Positions 1 to 5,624 of a DNA stretch of 8,383 bases are shown here, in pieces. Source of the stretch: Sulfurihydrogenibium yellowstonense SS-5 (GTDB taxonomy: Bacteria; Aquificota; Aquificia; Aquificales; Hydrogenothermaceae); the NCBI RefSeq assembly GCF_000173615.1, contig NZ_ABZS01000064.1:1-8383 (forward strand). The letters run 5' to 3'. How positions within the stretch are numbered: the stretch's first letter is position 1; every line of letters begins with the position of its first letter. The position numbers were made by a program, and so were the translations under genes. The notes under the pieces are model-generated. The model searched no databases. It saw only the letters and a list, made by a program, of their open reading frames with translations, and was not told the DNA's origin.

Positions 1-495
1 GTAAAGAAGAAGAAGATAGACAGCTTTATAAAACCAATCTTATTTTTACCAGAATTTACAACTGTCTTAGATGCAATGAAAAAATTTAACGAAACAAAGC
101 AGAATATAGCCATCGTAGTAGATGAGCATGGTACAACTGTTGGACTTATTACATACAAAGATTTGATTGAGACAATCGTAGGAGATATACCAGAGGAGTA
201 TGAACCAGAAGAAGCAACAATAAAACAAATTTCAGATAATGTATGGATTGTCTCCGGTAAGGAAGATGTTGCTTTCTTAACAGATGAGCTTGGAATTGTA
301 TTGCCAGAAGATTATGACTATGACACCATAGCAGGTTTTATTCTTGACTATTTAAAAAGATTTCCGGAGGAAAATGAAGAGTTCATCGTTCAAGATTACA
401 AATTTAAAGTTATTGAAATGAGTTCAAACAGAATAGAAAAGGTAATGATAGAGAGATTAGAAACTCCAAACTCTAACGGGGAAGAAAATGATTAG
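1..495 (+). CDS. CNNM/CorC (HlyC/CorC) family membrane protein, C-terminal fragment (5' end outside window)
   Basis: The frame is open from the first base (V-K-K-K-K-I-D...), so the ATG at 76 is an internal methionine and the start lies to the left. What is visible is the second half of a CBS pair, with the typical block VVDEHGTTVGLITYKDLIE followed by IVGDIPEEYEPEE. After it comes a CorC_HlyC (transporter-associated) domain from about WIVSGKEDV to KVMIERLE. The usual family architecture is an N-terminal DUF21/CNNM four-helix membrane domain, two CBS domains, then CorC_HlyC, at about 420-440 residues; the membrane part would be outside the window. Members are linked to Mg2+/Co2+ efflux or membrane-associated regulation, but the exact substrate cannot be read here. 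The next gene is a paralogue of the same architecture and starts 8 nt before this stop (TAG at 493-495), so the two are probably translationally coupled. Family call is firm; function is inferred. Confidence 0.88.
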   Translation, partial: VKKKKIDSFIKPILFLPEFTTVLDAMKKFNETKQNIAIVVDEHGTTVGLITYKDLIETIVGDIPEEYEPEEATIKQISDNVWIVSGKEDVAFLTDELGIVLPEDYDYDTIAGFILDYLKRFPEENEEFIVQDYKFKVIEMSSNRIEKVMIERLETPNSNGEEND

Positions 496-1789
496 TTCTG
501 TAGTATTGATAGTCTTATTTATATTTTTTGAGGCTCTTTTTTCCGGTTCAGAGATTGCGTTATTTTCAGTAAACAAAAGCAAATTAAAGTATCAAGCTTC
601 AAAAGGTGATGAGAAAGCAGAAAAAATTTACCAGCTTTTGGCTAAACACTATAATGAATATATCTCTGTTGGATTGATTGGCACGATTTTAAGCATAACT
701 TTTGCAACATCTACATTTGTCGCATTACTTCATGATATTTCCTATTATACGCCTATCATAAAAGGAAAAGAAGAAATATTTGCAGAAGCCATAGTAATTT
801 TGACTCTTCTATTTGGTGAAGTTATTCCAAAGAGTATTTTTCAGCATTACGCAGATGACATTATTTATTATGTAGTTCATTTTTTAGAAGTTTTTAGAAA
901 AATATTTAAGCCATTTTTAATATTTGCTAATTTGATAAACAAAATTGTTTTTATACTTTTTAAGCTAAAACCTGCATCAGAAAAACCTTTATCAAAACAA
1001 GAAATTTTAGATTTACTGATTTCTGAAGTTAAAGAAATAGATGAATTAAAGAAAAAAATAATAGCTAATATCTTAATTTTTAGCGAAAGAAGAATATCGG
1101 AGATAGTAGTTCCGCTTTCAGATGTTATCGCAGTTTCTGATGATAAAAAGGTTATGGATGTAGTCCCGATATTTAAAGAAACAGGTTATTCAAGAATTCC
1201 GATTTATAGAAAAAGAATAGACCAAATAATTGGATTTGTAAGGTCTTATGATTTAATTTTTGCAAAACCAAACGAGCCAATAACAAAGTACATGAAAGGT
1301 ATTAGATACATTCCGGAGTTTGCAAATCTGCCAAATGTTTTAAAAGGCTTTAAAAACTACAAAGACCATATAGCTGTAGTCGTTGACGAAAGAGGAGCAA
1401 CCATCGGAATAATCACTTTAAGAGATGTTTTAGAAGAGATAGTAGGAGAAATTAAAGATGAGTTTGTCAAAAAAGATAAAGTAAGACTAAAAAAACAATC
1501 TTTAACGGAGCTTATTGTAGATGGACTCATGGAAATCAGAGAGTTGAAAAATTATATAGATATCAATATTCCGGATGGACCATTTGAAACTATCAACGGC
1601 GTGATCACCTACATTCTTGGAAGAATGCCAAAGAAGGATGAAGAGATAGTTATAGACCAATATGTTTTCAAAGTTTTGAAAATTGAAAAGAGAAGAGTTT
1701 TGGAAGTCTTAATCAAGAAGTTAGAAGAGCGAGAGACGGGACTCGAACCCGCGACCTACTCCTTGGCAAGGAGTCGCTCTACCAACTGA
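488..1789 (+). CDS. CNNM/CorC (HlyC/CorC) family membrane protein, second tandem paralogue
   Basis: Starts at an ATG overlapping the end of the preceding paralogue by 8 nt, with a GGGG Shine-Dalgarno-like stretch at 478-481. Residues 1 to about 155 are the DUF21/CNNM membrane domain: a first helix MISSVVLIVLFIFFEALFSG with the usual small/acidic pattern FSGSE, a hydrophobic segment near VGLIGTILSITFA, the family signature LLFGEVIPKSIF, and a last helix near IFANLINKIVFILF. Residues about 200-325 hold the CBS pair (…GYSRIPIYRKR… and VVVDERGATIGIITLRDVLEEIVGEI). Residues about 335-414 are the CorC_HlyC domain. Role by family: inner-membrane Mg2+/Co2+ transport or its regulation; substrate not provable here. 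Oddity: no stop codon appears before the convergent tRNA-Gly gene. The last 19 residues (RETGLEPATYSL…STN) are translated entirely from the antisense strand of that tRNA and are not part of the domain, whose natural end would be near LIKKLEE. A sequencing frameshift or a lost stop are alternatives to a genuine tail. Confidence 0.9.
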   Translation: MISSVVLIVLFIFFEALFSGSEIALFSVNKSKLKYQASKGDEKAEKIYQLLAKHYNEYISVGLIGTILSITFATSTFVALLHDISYYTPIIKGKEEIFAEAIVILTLLFGEVIPKSIFQHYADDIIYYVVHFLEVFRKIFKPFLIFANLINKIVFILFKLKPASEKPLSKQEILDLLISEVKEIDELKKKIIANILIFSERRISEIVVPLSDVIAVSDDKKVMDVVPIFKETGYSRIPIYRKRIDQIIGFVRSYDLIFAKPNEPITKYMKGIRYIPEFANLPNVLKGFKNYKDHIAVVVDERGATIGIITLRDVLEEIVGEIKDEFVKKDKVRLKKQSLTELIVDGLMEIRELKNYIDINIPDGPFETINGVITYILGRMPKKDEEIVIDQYVFKVLKIEKRRVLEVLIKKLEERETGLEPATYSLARSRSTN

Positions 1790-1800
1790 GCTACTCTCGC
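1728..1800 (-). tRNA. tRNA-Gly, anticodon GCC
   Basis: Reading the minus strand from 1800, a complete 73-nt cloverleaf folds. The acceptor stem is GCGAGAG with CTCTCGC. The D arm is GCTC…GAGC with the AGTTGGTA loop. The anticodon stem ACTCC/GGAGT carries loop TTGCCAA (anticodon GCC). The variable loop is AGGTC, and the T arm GCGGG/CCCGT carries TTCGAGT. The discriminator base is U73, as expected for bacterial tRNA-Gly. The 3' CCA is not encoded (CTT follows), so it must be added by nucleotidyltransferase. It lies 46 nt downstream of tRNA-Leu, has its own promoter, and its 3' portion overlaps the end of the plus-strand CorC-like coding frame by 62 nt. Confidence 0.97.
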
Positions 1801-1816
1801 ATAAAATATACTAAAT

Positions 1817-1845
1817 ATTATATCACAATTTATTTTTCTTTTCAA
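1817..1845 (-). promoter_or_regulatory. Sigma-70-type extended -10 promoter for tRNA-Gly
   Basis: On the minus strand TTGAAA (1840-1845) is separated by 17 nt from TATAAT (1817-1822), which is preceded by TGA, making an extended -10 (TGATATAAT). The mature tRNA-Gly 5' end is 16 nt further on, so transcription should start about 10 nt before it. The -35 begins just two bases after the tRNA-Leu discriminator base, so the promoter fills nearly the whole gap between the two tRNAs. Seen directly; activity is inferred. Confidence 0.8.
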
Positions 1846-1846
1846 G

Positions 1847-1930
1847 TGCGAGTGGTGGGAGTTGAACCCACACGCCCTTTCGGGCACGGGATCCTAAGTC
1901 CCGCGCGTCTGCCAATTCCGCCACACTCGC
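1847..1930 (-). tRNA. tRNA-Leu, anticodon UAG
   Basis: The minus strand from 1930 folds as an 84-nt class II tRNA. The acceptor stem is GCGAGTG with CACTCGC. The D-arm contains AATTGGCAGA. The anticodon stem CGGGA/TCCCG carries loop CTTAGGA (anticodon TAG, with G at position 37, usual for CUN-reading leucine tRNAs). The long variable arm has stem GCCC-GAAA-GGGC, and the T arm GTGGG/CCCAC carries TTCAACT. The discriminator is A73, the standard leucine identity base. CCA is not encoded. It is the upstream member of a Leu-Gly tRNA pair. A short plus-strand frame across it (MRVVGVEPTRP…) is a well-known artefact of translating tRNA antisense and is not a gene. Confidence 0.97.
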
Positions 1931-1943
1931 AAAGTAAATATAT

Positions 1944-1952
1944 ATTATATCA
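1944..1952 (-). promoter_or_regulatory. Extended -10 promoter element for tRNA-Leu
   Basis: Minus-strand TGATATAAT (TG at 1951-1952, TATAAT at 1944-1949) lies 13 nt before the tRNA-Leu 5' end. This is the same nine-base extended -10 as in front of tRNA-Gly. No convincing -35 is present at 16-18 nt spacing (best TCTGGA), so recognition would lean on the extended -10. It could equally be boosted by read-through from pyk, which lies upstream on the same strand. Confidence 0.65.
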
Positions 1953-2005
1953 TAATCAAATTAATTCCAGAGCGTTTCAAAATTCTCGTAAGTTTATTTT
2001 CCTGT

Positions 2006-2094
2006 ATCATCCCGAGACTGTAAGCCGAAGGATCTCTTTTTTTTGATTTTTTTAAAGATAAAACAGGAGATTTTTCGCTCGGTTGCAGAATGAC
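2006..2094. repeat. Palindromic dispersed repeat, copy A (MITE-like)
   Basis: The left arm (about 2006-2036, with CCGAAGGATCT) and the right arm (2065-2094, AGGAGA…GCAGAATGAC) are imperfect inverted copies around a T-rich centre. The right arm matches the right arm of the copy at 4639-4730 at 26 of 30 positions. The pattern GTCAT(C/T)CTG…GAAGGATCTCC with its inverse resembles a palindromic repeat family scattered between genes in many unrelated bacteria. It carries no coding capacity. It sits between the end of pyk and the tRNA-Leu promoter. Whether it terminates transcription or is only a parasitic repeat cannot be told from one window. Confidence 0.75.
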
Positions 2095-2155
2095 GACTAA
2101 AAGGTTATTTAATTTTTAGATCATTCTCAGCTCAAAATTCTCTCATTCGCAAACA

Positions 2156-3553
2156 TTAAATCCTTATCACTTCCAACGTATTACTTTCATCCGGGTTTTT
2201 CTCAGAAGGACCTTTGATTAATACAAAATAGCCATTTTTCAATAATGTTAGATTTTTGATATACTCTTTCCAATTTTTTGGCATTTGTTCTTCGTATACT
2301 GGATAAACACCATATGAAAATTCTAAGTTTTTTTCTACATTTTTATTAAAACAAACAGCAATTATCCATACAGGAAGTTTGAACCTGCTCATTCTTCTGG
2401 CTGTGGCTCCACTTGATGTTGGAGTTATAACAAACCCAGGATTTAGGTTTTTTACTAAATTAAAGGCATTTAATGCCATAGTATCTTGGAGTGAGTTTGA
2501 CTTTGAAAGGTCTTTTAAAAGTACTTCATACATTGGACTTTCATATCTTTCTTTTTCTATGCATTTTGCAATATTTTTTAATGTTAAAACTGCTATATCT
2601 GGATATTTACCAACAGCAGTTTCTGCCGATAGCATGAGACAGTCTGTTCCGTCTAATATTGCATTTGCTACGTCCGTTGCTTCTGCTCGCGTTGGTCTAA
2701 CGCTTTCAATCATAGATTCAAGCATTTGTGTTGCAGTAATTACTGGCTTTCCGGCCAAATTTGCTTTTTTAATGATTCTTTTTTGTGTAATTGCTATACA
2801 CTCTATCGGTGTTTCTATGCCAAGGTCTCCTCTTGCAACCATTATTCCATCAGCTTCTTGTATAATCTCATCTATATTTTCTACTGCTTTTGGTCTTTCT
2901 ATCTTTGCAATCAAAAAAGGATAGTAATCTATACTTTTTGCATACTCTCTTGCATCTACAATATCCTGCCTATCTCTAACAAAGGATACACATAAAGCGT
3001 CAATCTCAACTTCTTTTGAAAACTCAATGCATTTTTTCTCAAACTCTCCGATGGCTTTTAATGGTAAATCTACGTTTGGCAGGTTTATACCTTTACGAGA
3101 AGTAAGCTTCCCATTTGTTAAACTTACAACATAAACTTTATCATCTTTTATATCTTCAACCTTAAACTGTAAAAATCCATCGTTTATATAAATAACATCT
3201 CCAACTTTTAAGTACTTAGAAAAATCTTTTAAGTTAACAGAAATGACTCCTTCCTGTGGCTTATCTGAAAGGATTAACCTATCACCAACTTTTATATCAA
3301 GAGGCTGCAAGTCTCCAATTCTGATTTTTGGTCCGGGCAGGTCTCCTAAGATAACTATTCTTTTATTTAAAGATTTTGCTGTTTGTCTAAGAAGATTTAT
3401 GACTTTTTGATGAGATTCAAAAGAGCCGTGAGAAAAGTTAATTCTGGCAATGTTCATGCCGTTTTGAATCATTTTTTTAATAGTCTCTTCATCAGAAGAT
3501 GCAGGACCAATGGTGCATACAATCTTTGTTTTGATTTCTGGCAGGTTTAGCAT
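2156..3553 (-). CDS. pyk: Pyruvate kinase
   Basis: Catalyses phosphoenolpyruvate + ADP to pyruvate + ATP in the cytoplasm, the last step of glycolysis. The 465-residue length fits the usual bacterial enzyme without a C-terminal PEP-utiliser extension. Visible motifs in order are: TKIVCTIGPAS (6-19); NIARINFSHG (34-43), with the substrate-binding Arg37; GDLPGPKIRIG (70-80), which opens the lid B domain running to about residue 165; and LIAKIER (214-220), with catalytic Lys217 and metal ligand Glu219. These are followed by RGDLGIE (241-247) with metal ligand Asp243, the signature VITATQMLESM with Thr275, RPTRAEATDVANAILDGTD (286-304) and MLSAETAVGKYP. The C domain fills the remaining ~120 residues. 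The ATG is 6 nt after the ftsY stop with only a weak GAG ribosome-site, so it is probably translated by coupling within an ftsY-pyk operon. No clear terminator follows; a palindromic repeat lies downstream. All key residues are intact. Confidence 0.97.
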   Translation of the reverse strand: MLNLPEIKTKIVCTIGPASSDEETIKKMIQNGMNIARINFSHGSFESHQKVINLLRQTAKSLNKRIVILGDLPGPKIRIGDLQPLDIKVGDRLILSDKPQEGVISVNLKDFSKYLKVGDVIYINDGFLQFKVEDIKDDKVYVVSLTNGKLTSRKGINLPNVDLPLKAIGEFEKKCIEFSKEVEIDALCVSFVRDRQDIVDAREYAKSIDYYPFLIAKIERPKAVENIDEIIQEADGIMVARGDLGIETPIECIAITQKRIIKKANLAGKPVITATQMLESMIESVRPTRAEATDVANAILDGTDCLMLSAETAVGKYPDIAVLTLKNIAKCIEKERYESPMYEVLLKDLSKSNSLQDTMALNAFNLVKNLNPGFVITPTSSGATARRMSRFKLPVWIIAVCFNKNVEKNLEFSYGVYPVYEEQMPKNWKEYIKNLTLLKNGYFVLIKGPSEKNPDESNTLEVIRI

Positions 3554-3559
3554 GGTTAT

Positions 3560-4474
3560 TTACTCAAATAGTGCATCTACAAACTCTTTTGCATCAAATG
3601 GCTGTAAATCGTCTATTCCTTCACCAACGCCGATAAATTTGATTGGTATTTTTAAATCCTTACAGATAGGAATGATTGCTCCGCCTTTTGATGTTCCGTC
3701 AAGCTTTGTGATAATAATACCGCTTACATCCGTTGCTTCTTTAAATGTTTTTGCTTGATTTATTGAGTTTTGACCTATCGTTCCATCCAAGACTAATAAG
3801 GTCTCTACCGGTTGATTTTCAAAAAATTTAGCAATCGTTTTTTTAATTTTTTGTAGTTCTTTCATCAGATGTTCTTTTGTATGAAGCCTTCCGGCTGTAT
3901 CAACGATAACAACATCATCGCCTTTAGCTTTAGCACTGTTTATAGCATCAAAAACAACCGCTGAAGGGTCTGCTCCTTGTTGATGTTTTACAATTCTAAC
4001 TCCTACTCTGTTAGCCCATACTTCAAGCTGGTCTATTGCTGCAGCTCTAAACGTATCTGCCGCAGCTAGAACTACCGATTTACCGTCTTGTTTTAGCATA
4101 TAAGCTAACTTTCCAACGGTTGTAGTTTTCCCACTTCCATTAATTCCAAGAAATAATAAAACATCCGGCTTTTCACCTAAAAATGTTAGCCTTCCTTCAC
4201 AATCTTTTAAAATATCGTATATTTTCTCTTTTAATAACTCTTTTAACTGCTCACCTTCGGTGATTTTTCTTTTTTTGCTCTCTTCTCTTAAAAATTGTAT
4301 TATCTCCTGAGTAGCTTTTACTCCAACGTCTGCTTTAAGTAAAACAACTTCTATATCTTCAAACAATGACTCATCTATCTTTCTTCCAAAGGAAATTTTG
4401 CTAAAGCCTTCAGCTAATTGTTTCTTTGTTTTTTCGAGACCTTTTTTGACCTTTTCAAAGAAAGATTTAAACAA
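3560..4474 (-). CDS. ftsY: Signal recognition particle receptor FtsY
   Basis: SRP-type GTPase that docks ribosome-SRP complexes at the inner membrane for co-translational insertion. Numbered from a GTG at 4483, an N domain (to ~residue 95, starting with an amphipathic lysine-rich helix FKSFFEKVKKGLEKTKKQ suited to membrane contact) precedes the G domain. The G domain holds the P-loop GINGSGKT (113-120), the SRP-specific insertion DTFRAAAIDQLEVW (143-156), DTAGRLHT (195-202), the specificity motif TKLDGTSKGG (259-268) and the closing GVGEGIDDLQPFDAKEFVDALF. At about 304 residues it is a short FtsY with no acidic A domain. Start choice: AGAGGTG (4481-4487) sits 6 nt before a TTG at 4474, giving MFKSFFEKV…. 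The in-frame GTG at 4481-4483 is part of that Shine-Dalgarno and would add only MQA. Pyruvate kinase follows after 6 nt. Identity is certain; start is probable. Confidence 0.96.
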   Translation of the reverse strand: MFKSFFEKVKKGLEKTKKQLAEGFSKISFGRKIDESLFEDIEVVLLKADVGVKATQEIIQFLREESKKRKITEGEQLKELLKEKIYDILKDCEGRLTFLGEKPDVLLFLGINGSGKTTTVGKLAYMLKQDGKSVVLAAADTFRAAAIDQLEVWANRVGVRIVKHQQGADPSAVVFDAINSAKAKGDDVVIVDTAGRLHTKEHLMKELQKIKKTIAKFFENQPVETLLVLDGTIGQNSINQAKTFKEATDVSGIIITKLDGTSKGGAIIPICKDLKIPIKFIGVGEGIDDLQPFDAKEFVDALFE

Positions 4475-4480
4475 CGCCTG

Positions 4481-4487
4481 CACCTCT
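4481..4487 (-). promoter_or_regulatory. Ribosome-binding site deciding the ftsY start
   Basis: AGAGGTG on the minus strand, 6 nt before a TTG codon (4472-4474). It contains the alternative GTG (4481-4483), which therefore lacks a site of its own. This favours TTG initiation for ftsY. Confidence 0.6.
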
Positions 4488-4506
4488 TAAAGTTAGTTTA
4501 ATTAAT

Positions 4507-4539
4507 ATTTTATCATTGCAAAGAGACTTTTTGTGTCAA
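4507..4539 (-). promoter_or_regulatory. Probable ftsY-pyk promoter
   Basis: Minus-strand TGATAAAAT (4507-4515) is an extended -10 with TAAAAT (4507-4512) differing from consensus at one base. A perfect TTGACA lies at 4534-4539, but the 21-nt spacer is longer than the usual 17. Either the extended -10 works alone, or a poorer hexamer (GATAAA, 19-nt spacing) is used. A start near 4500 would give a leader of about 25 nt before the TTG start codon. Confidence 0.55.
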
Positions 4540-4638
4540 CGTATAAGTTAAAAAGCATGAAAAAATGTATAATAGATTTCAAAAAAGAATTATTAAGATT
4601 CATTGCTGTAGCTCTAAAACGATATTATTATTTTATCT

Positions 4639-4730
4639 GTCATCCTGAAGAAGTGAAGGATCTCCTCTTTTGATGCCATTTAAAAGGAATAAAGAAAAAT
4701 AGGAGATTCTTCCCACGGCTGCAGAATGAC
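4639..4730. repeat. Palindromic dispersed repeat, copy B (MITE-like)
   Basis: The left arm 4639-4666 (GTCATCCTG…GAAGGATCTCCT) and the right arm 4701-4730 (AGGAGATTCTTCCC…GAATGAC) are imperfect inverted repeats of about 28-30 nt around a ~34-nt A-rich centre. The outermost GTCAT and innermost ATCTCCT match perfectly between the arms. The right arm matches that of the copy at 2006-2094 at 26/30 positions. It is non-coding and could fold into a long hairpin in RNA on either strand. Confidence 0.8.
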
Positions 4731-4750
4731 GATGTTGATTTTTGCAAGCA

Positions 4751-4785
4751 GTCTCATAATGTGAGACGTCTACATCTTTCAGACG
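4751..4785. repeat. Two abutting short inverted repeats
   Basis: GTCTCA (4751-4756) pairs with TGAGAC (4762-4767) around a 5-nt loop. CGTCT (4767-4771) pairs with AGACG (4781-4785) around a 9-nt loop, sharing the base at 4767. They lie downstream of the lipoprotein gene on its strand. Neither is followed by a convincing T-run on the minus strand, so they may slow or stabilise the transcript end but do not qualify as a clear intrinsic terminator. Confidence 0.45.
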
Positions 4786-4805
4786 CTTAATTATCAAATT
4801 TTTTT

Positions 4806-4834
4806 CTATCCTGAGGCTGTAAAGCCGAGGACGG
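4806..4834. repeat. Half-copy (single arm) of the dispersed palindromic repeat
   Basis: CTATCCTGAGGCTGTAAAG with following CCGAGGA resembles the left arm of copy A (CATCCCGAGACTGTAAGCC GAAGGA, 2008-2032) but has no matching right arm nearby. A small internal hairpin GGCT-gtaa-AGCC (4815-4826) is present. It sits 9 nt past the lipoprotein stop. It is probably a decayed remnant. Confidence 0.5.
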
Positions 4835-4842
4835 TAGATTTC

Positions 4843-5430
4843 TTATTTATTTACCCATTTTACACAGCCCATGGTTTTTACTTCGTTTGCTGTTTCTGGA
4901 TCCATCTGGACAGTAACATCAAACTCTCCGCCGTATTCTCTCGTATATAGTATTTTGGTATTCTTCTTGGCTCTTATGTAAGCTATACAATCCTCACCAA
5001 CAACTCTTACAACGTAAGTTGAACCTTTGAGGTCTCTTTCATTGAATGTTTCTTTCTTAATGTTCATCCCCTCAGCCACAGGCTCGCATGATAAATTATT
5101 TATTACAAAAACTTTTCCGTCTTTTGTAATACAACCAATGGCGTTATATTTGACACAACGTTCTGTTTCTATAACTTTTAGTGTTTGTCCTTCCTGAATA
5201 AGCTCACACTTTCCGCACGCCTGCGGTCTTGCGACCGTATTATCTAAAAGCTCTCGACAACTTGCTACGCCTTCTATAACTTTTATGCGAAGTTCCTTTA
5301 CTTTAATGGAGCTTTCTGGCTCTGTTTTTGAACTTTGTTTATTGGTTTCAAAGCTTCCAAGCACATTCTTTACTGTCCCACAGCCAAACAAGAAAGTTGT
5401 ACCGAATAAAAGAATTGCAATTTTTTTCAT
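4843..5430 (-). CDS. Cysteine-rich lipoprotein of unknown family
   Basis: I do not recognise the family. The 195-residue product begins with a lipoprotein signal peptide: MKK, hydrophobic IAILLFGTTFLF, then the lipobox LFGC with lipidated Cys17. Gly at +2 gives no inner-membrane retention signal, so outer-membrane anchoring is expected. Residues ~20-42 form a polar, Ser/Lys/Glu-rich linker. The body (about 43-195) contains eight cysteines (58, 72, 75, 92, 100, 115, 148, 189), including a CGKC pair at 72-75. An even number in an exported domain suggests disulfides, though metal or metalloid binding by CxxC is possible. GGAGGA (5441-5446) lies 10 nt before the ATG. It appears monocistronic: the gene upstream on the same strand (porin) is closed by a strong terminator and a promoter lies in between. 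Its position next to an arsenite-oxidase-type operon is suggestive but unproven. Confidence 0.85.
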   Translation of the reverse strand: MKKIAILLFGTTFLFGCGTVKNVLGSFETNKQSSKTEPESSIKVKELRIKVIEGVASCRELLDNTVARPQACGKCELIQEGQTLKVIETERCVKYNAIGCITKDGKVFVINNLSCEPVAEGMNIKKETFNERDLKGSTYVVRVVGEDCIAYIRAKKNTKILYTREYGGEFDVTVQMDPETANEVKTMGCVKWVNK

Positions 5431-5478
5431 CTTGATTATATCCTCCGTATATATTTTAAAAAAAATATTTAAAGCAAT

Positions 5479-5507
5479 ATTATTATAACCCAGGTTTTCA
5501 CCAACAA
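5479..5507 (-). promoter_or_regulatory. Possible promoter of the lipoprotein gene
   Basis: The minus strand carries TTGTTG (5502-5507), then 17 nt, then AATAAT (5479-5484). An overlapping perfect TATAAT at 5482-5487 has only a 14-nt spacing to that -35. Transcription would begin near 5472 and give a leader of about 40 nt containing the GGAGGA ribosome site. The porin terminator just upstream supports a separate promoter here. Confidence 0.45.
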
Positions 5508-5570
5508 TTAAGCTGAGAAGCGAGATTTAAAACGTGAGACATACTCTTCTGATTCAAAATATAATAAAAT

Positions 5571-5594
5571 AAAAAAGCCCGCAGCTACGCGGGC
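5571..5594 (-). terminator. Rho-independent terminator after the porin gene
   Basis: On the minus strand GCCCGC (5589-5594) pairs perfectly with GCGGGC (5577-5582) around a 6-nt loop GTAGCT and is followed by six T (5571-5576) and further T-rich sequence. It lies about 30 nt past the porin stop and is a textbook intrinsic terminator ending the AioA-like/porin transcript. Confidence 0.92.
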
Positions 5595-5624
5595 AAGCTG
5601 TAGTAGGATAACAGCAGCAGGAGG

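Larger units (their letters stand above)
4484..4842. other. 359-nt intergenic region between ftsY and the lipoprotein gene
   Basis: No coding frame is supported here. From right to left on the minus strand (direction of flanking genes), it holds a half-copy of the dispersed repeat (~4806-4834), two abutting small hairpins (4751-4785), a full palindromic repeat (4639-4730), an AT-rich stretch (4561-4636) and the ftsY promoter (4507-4539). Both flanking genes are on the minus strand, so this is the 3' region of the lipoprotein transcript and the 5' region of ftsY. Confidence 0.7.

Noticed and set aside
1846..2046. A 66-codon plus-strand open frame starting MRVVGVEPTRPF
   Set aside because: Its first ~28 codons are the antisense of tRNA-Leu, a recurrent annotation artefact, and the rest reads through AT-rich intergenic DNA and repeat A. 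There is no ribosome site.
2379..2924. A 181-codon plus-strand open frame
   Set aside because: It lies wholly antisense to the conserved pyruvate kinase gene, and its sequence has no recognisable domain. It is explained as a shadow frame.
4566..4573. Plus-strand TGTATAAT, a possible -10 for an orphan transcript toward repeat B
   Set aside because: There is no -35 at proper spacing and no gene or terminator-ended small RNA downstream on the plus strand. AT-rich sequence yields such hits easily.
4592..4610. Minus-strand GTTTTAGAGCTACAGCAAT, reminiscent of the start of type II CRISPR repeats/tracrRNA anti-repeats
   Set aside because: There is only one copy, no second repeat or spacer periodicity, and no cas gene in the window. 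The match is short and in AT-rich DNA, so chance is the simpler explanation.
4815..4826. GGCT-gtaa-AGCC hairpin just past the lipoprotein stop as its terminator
   Set aside because: The T-run lies on the wrong side for the minus strand: the transcript continues TCAGGATAGAAAAAA. The stem is only 4 bp and is part of the repeat remnant.
5511..5545. GTGAGAC-containing stretch (5535-5541) similar to part of the hairpin at 4761-4767
   Set aside because: Only seven bases are shared with no extended similarity, which is too short to call a repeat.
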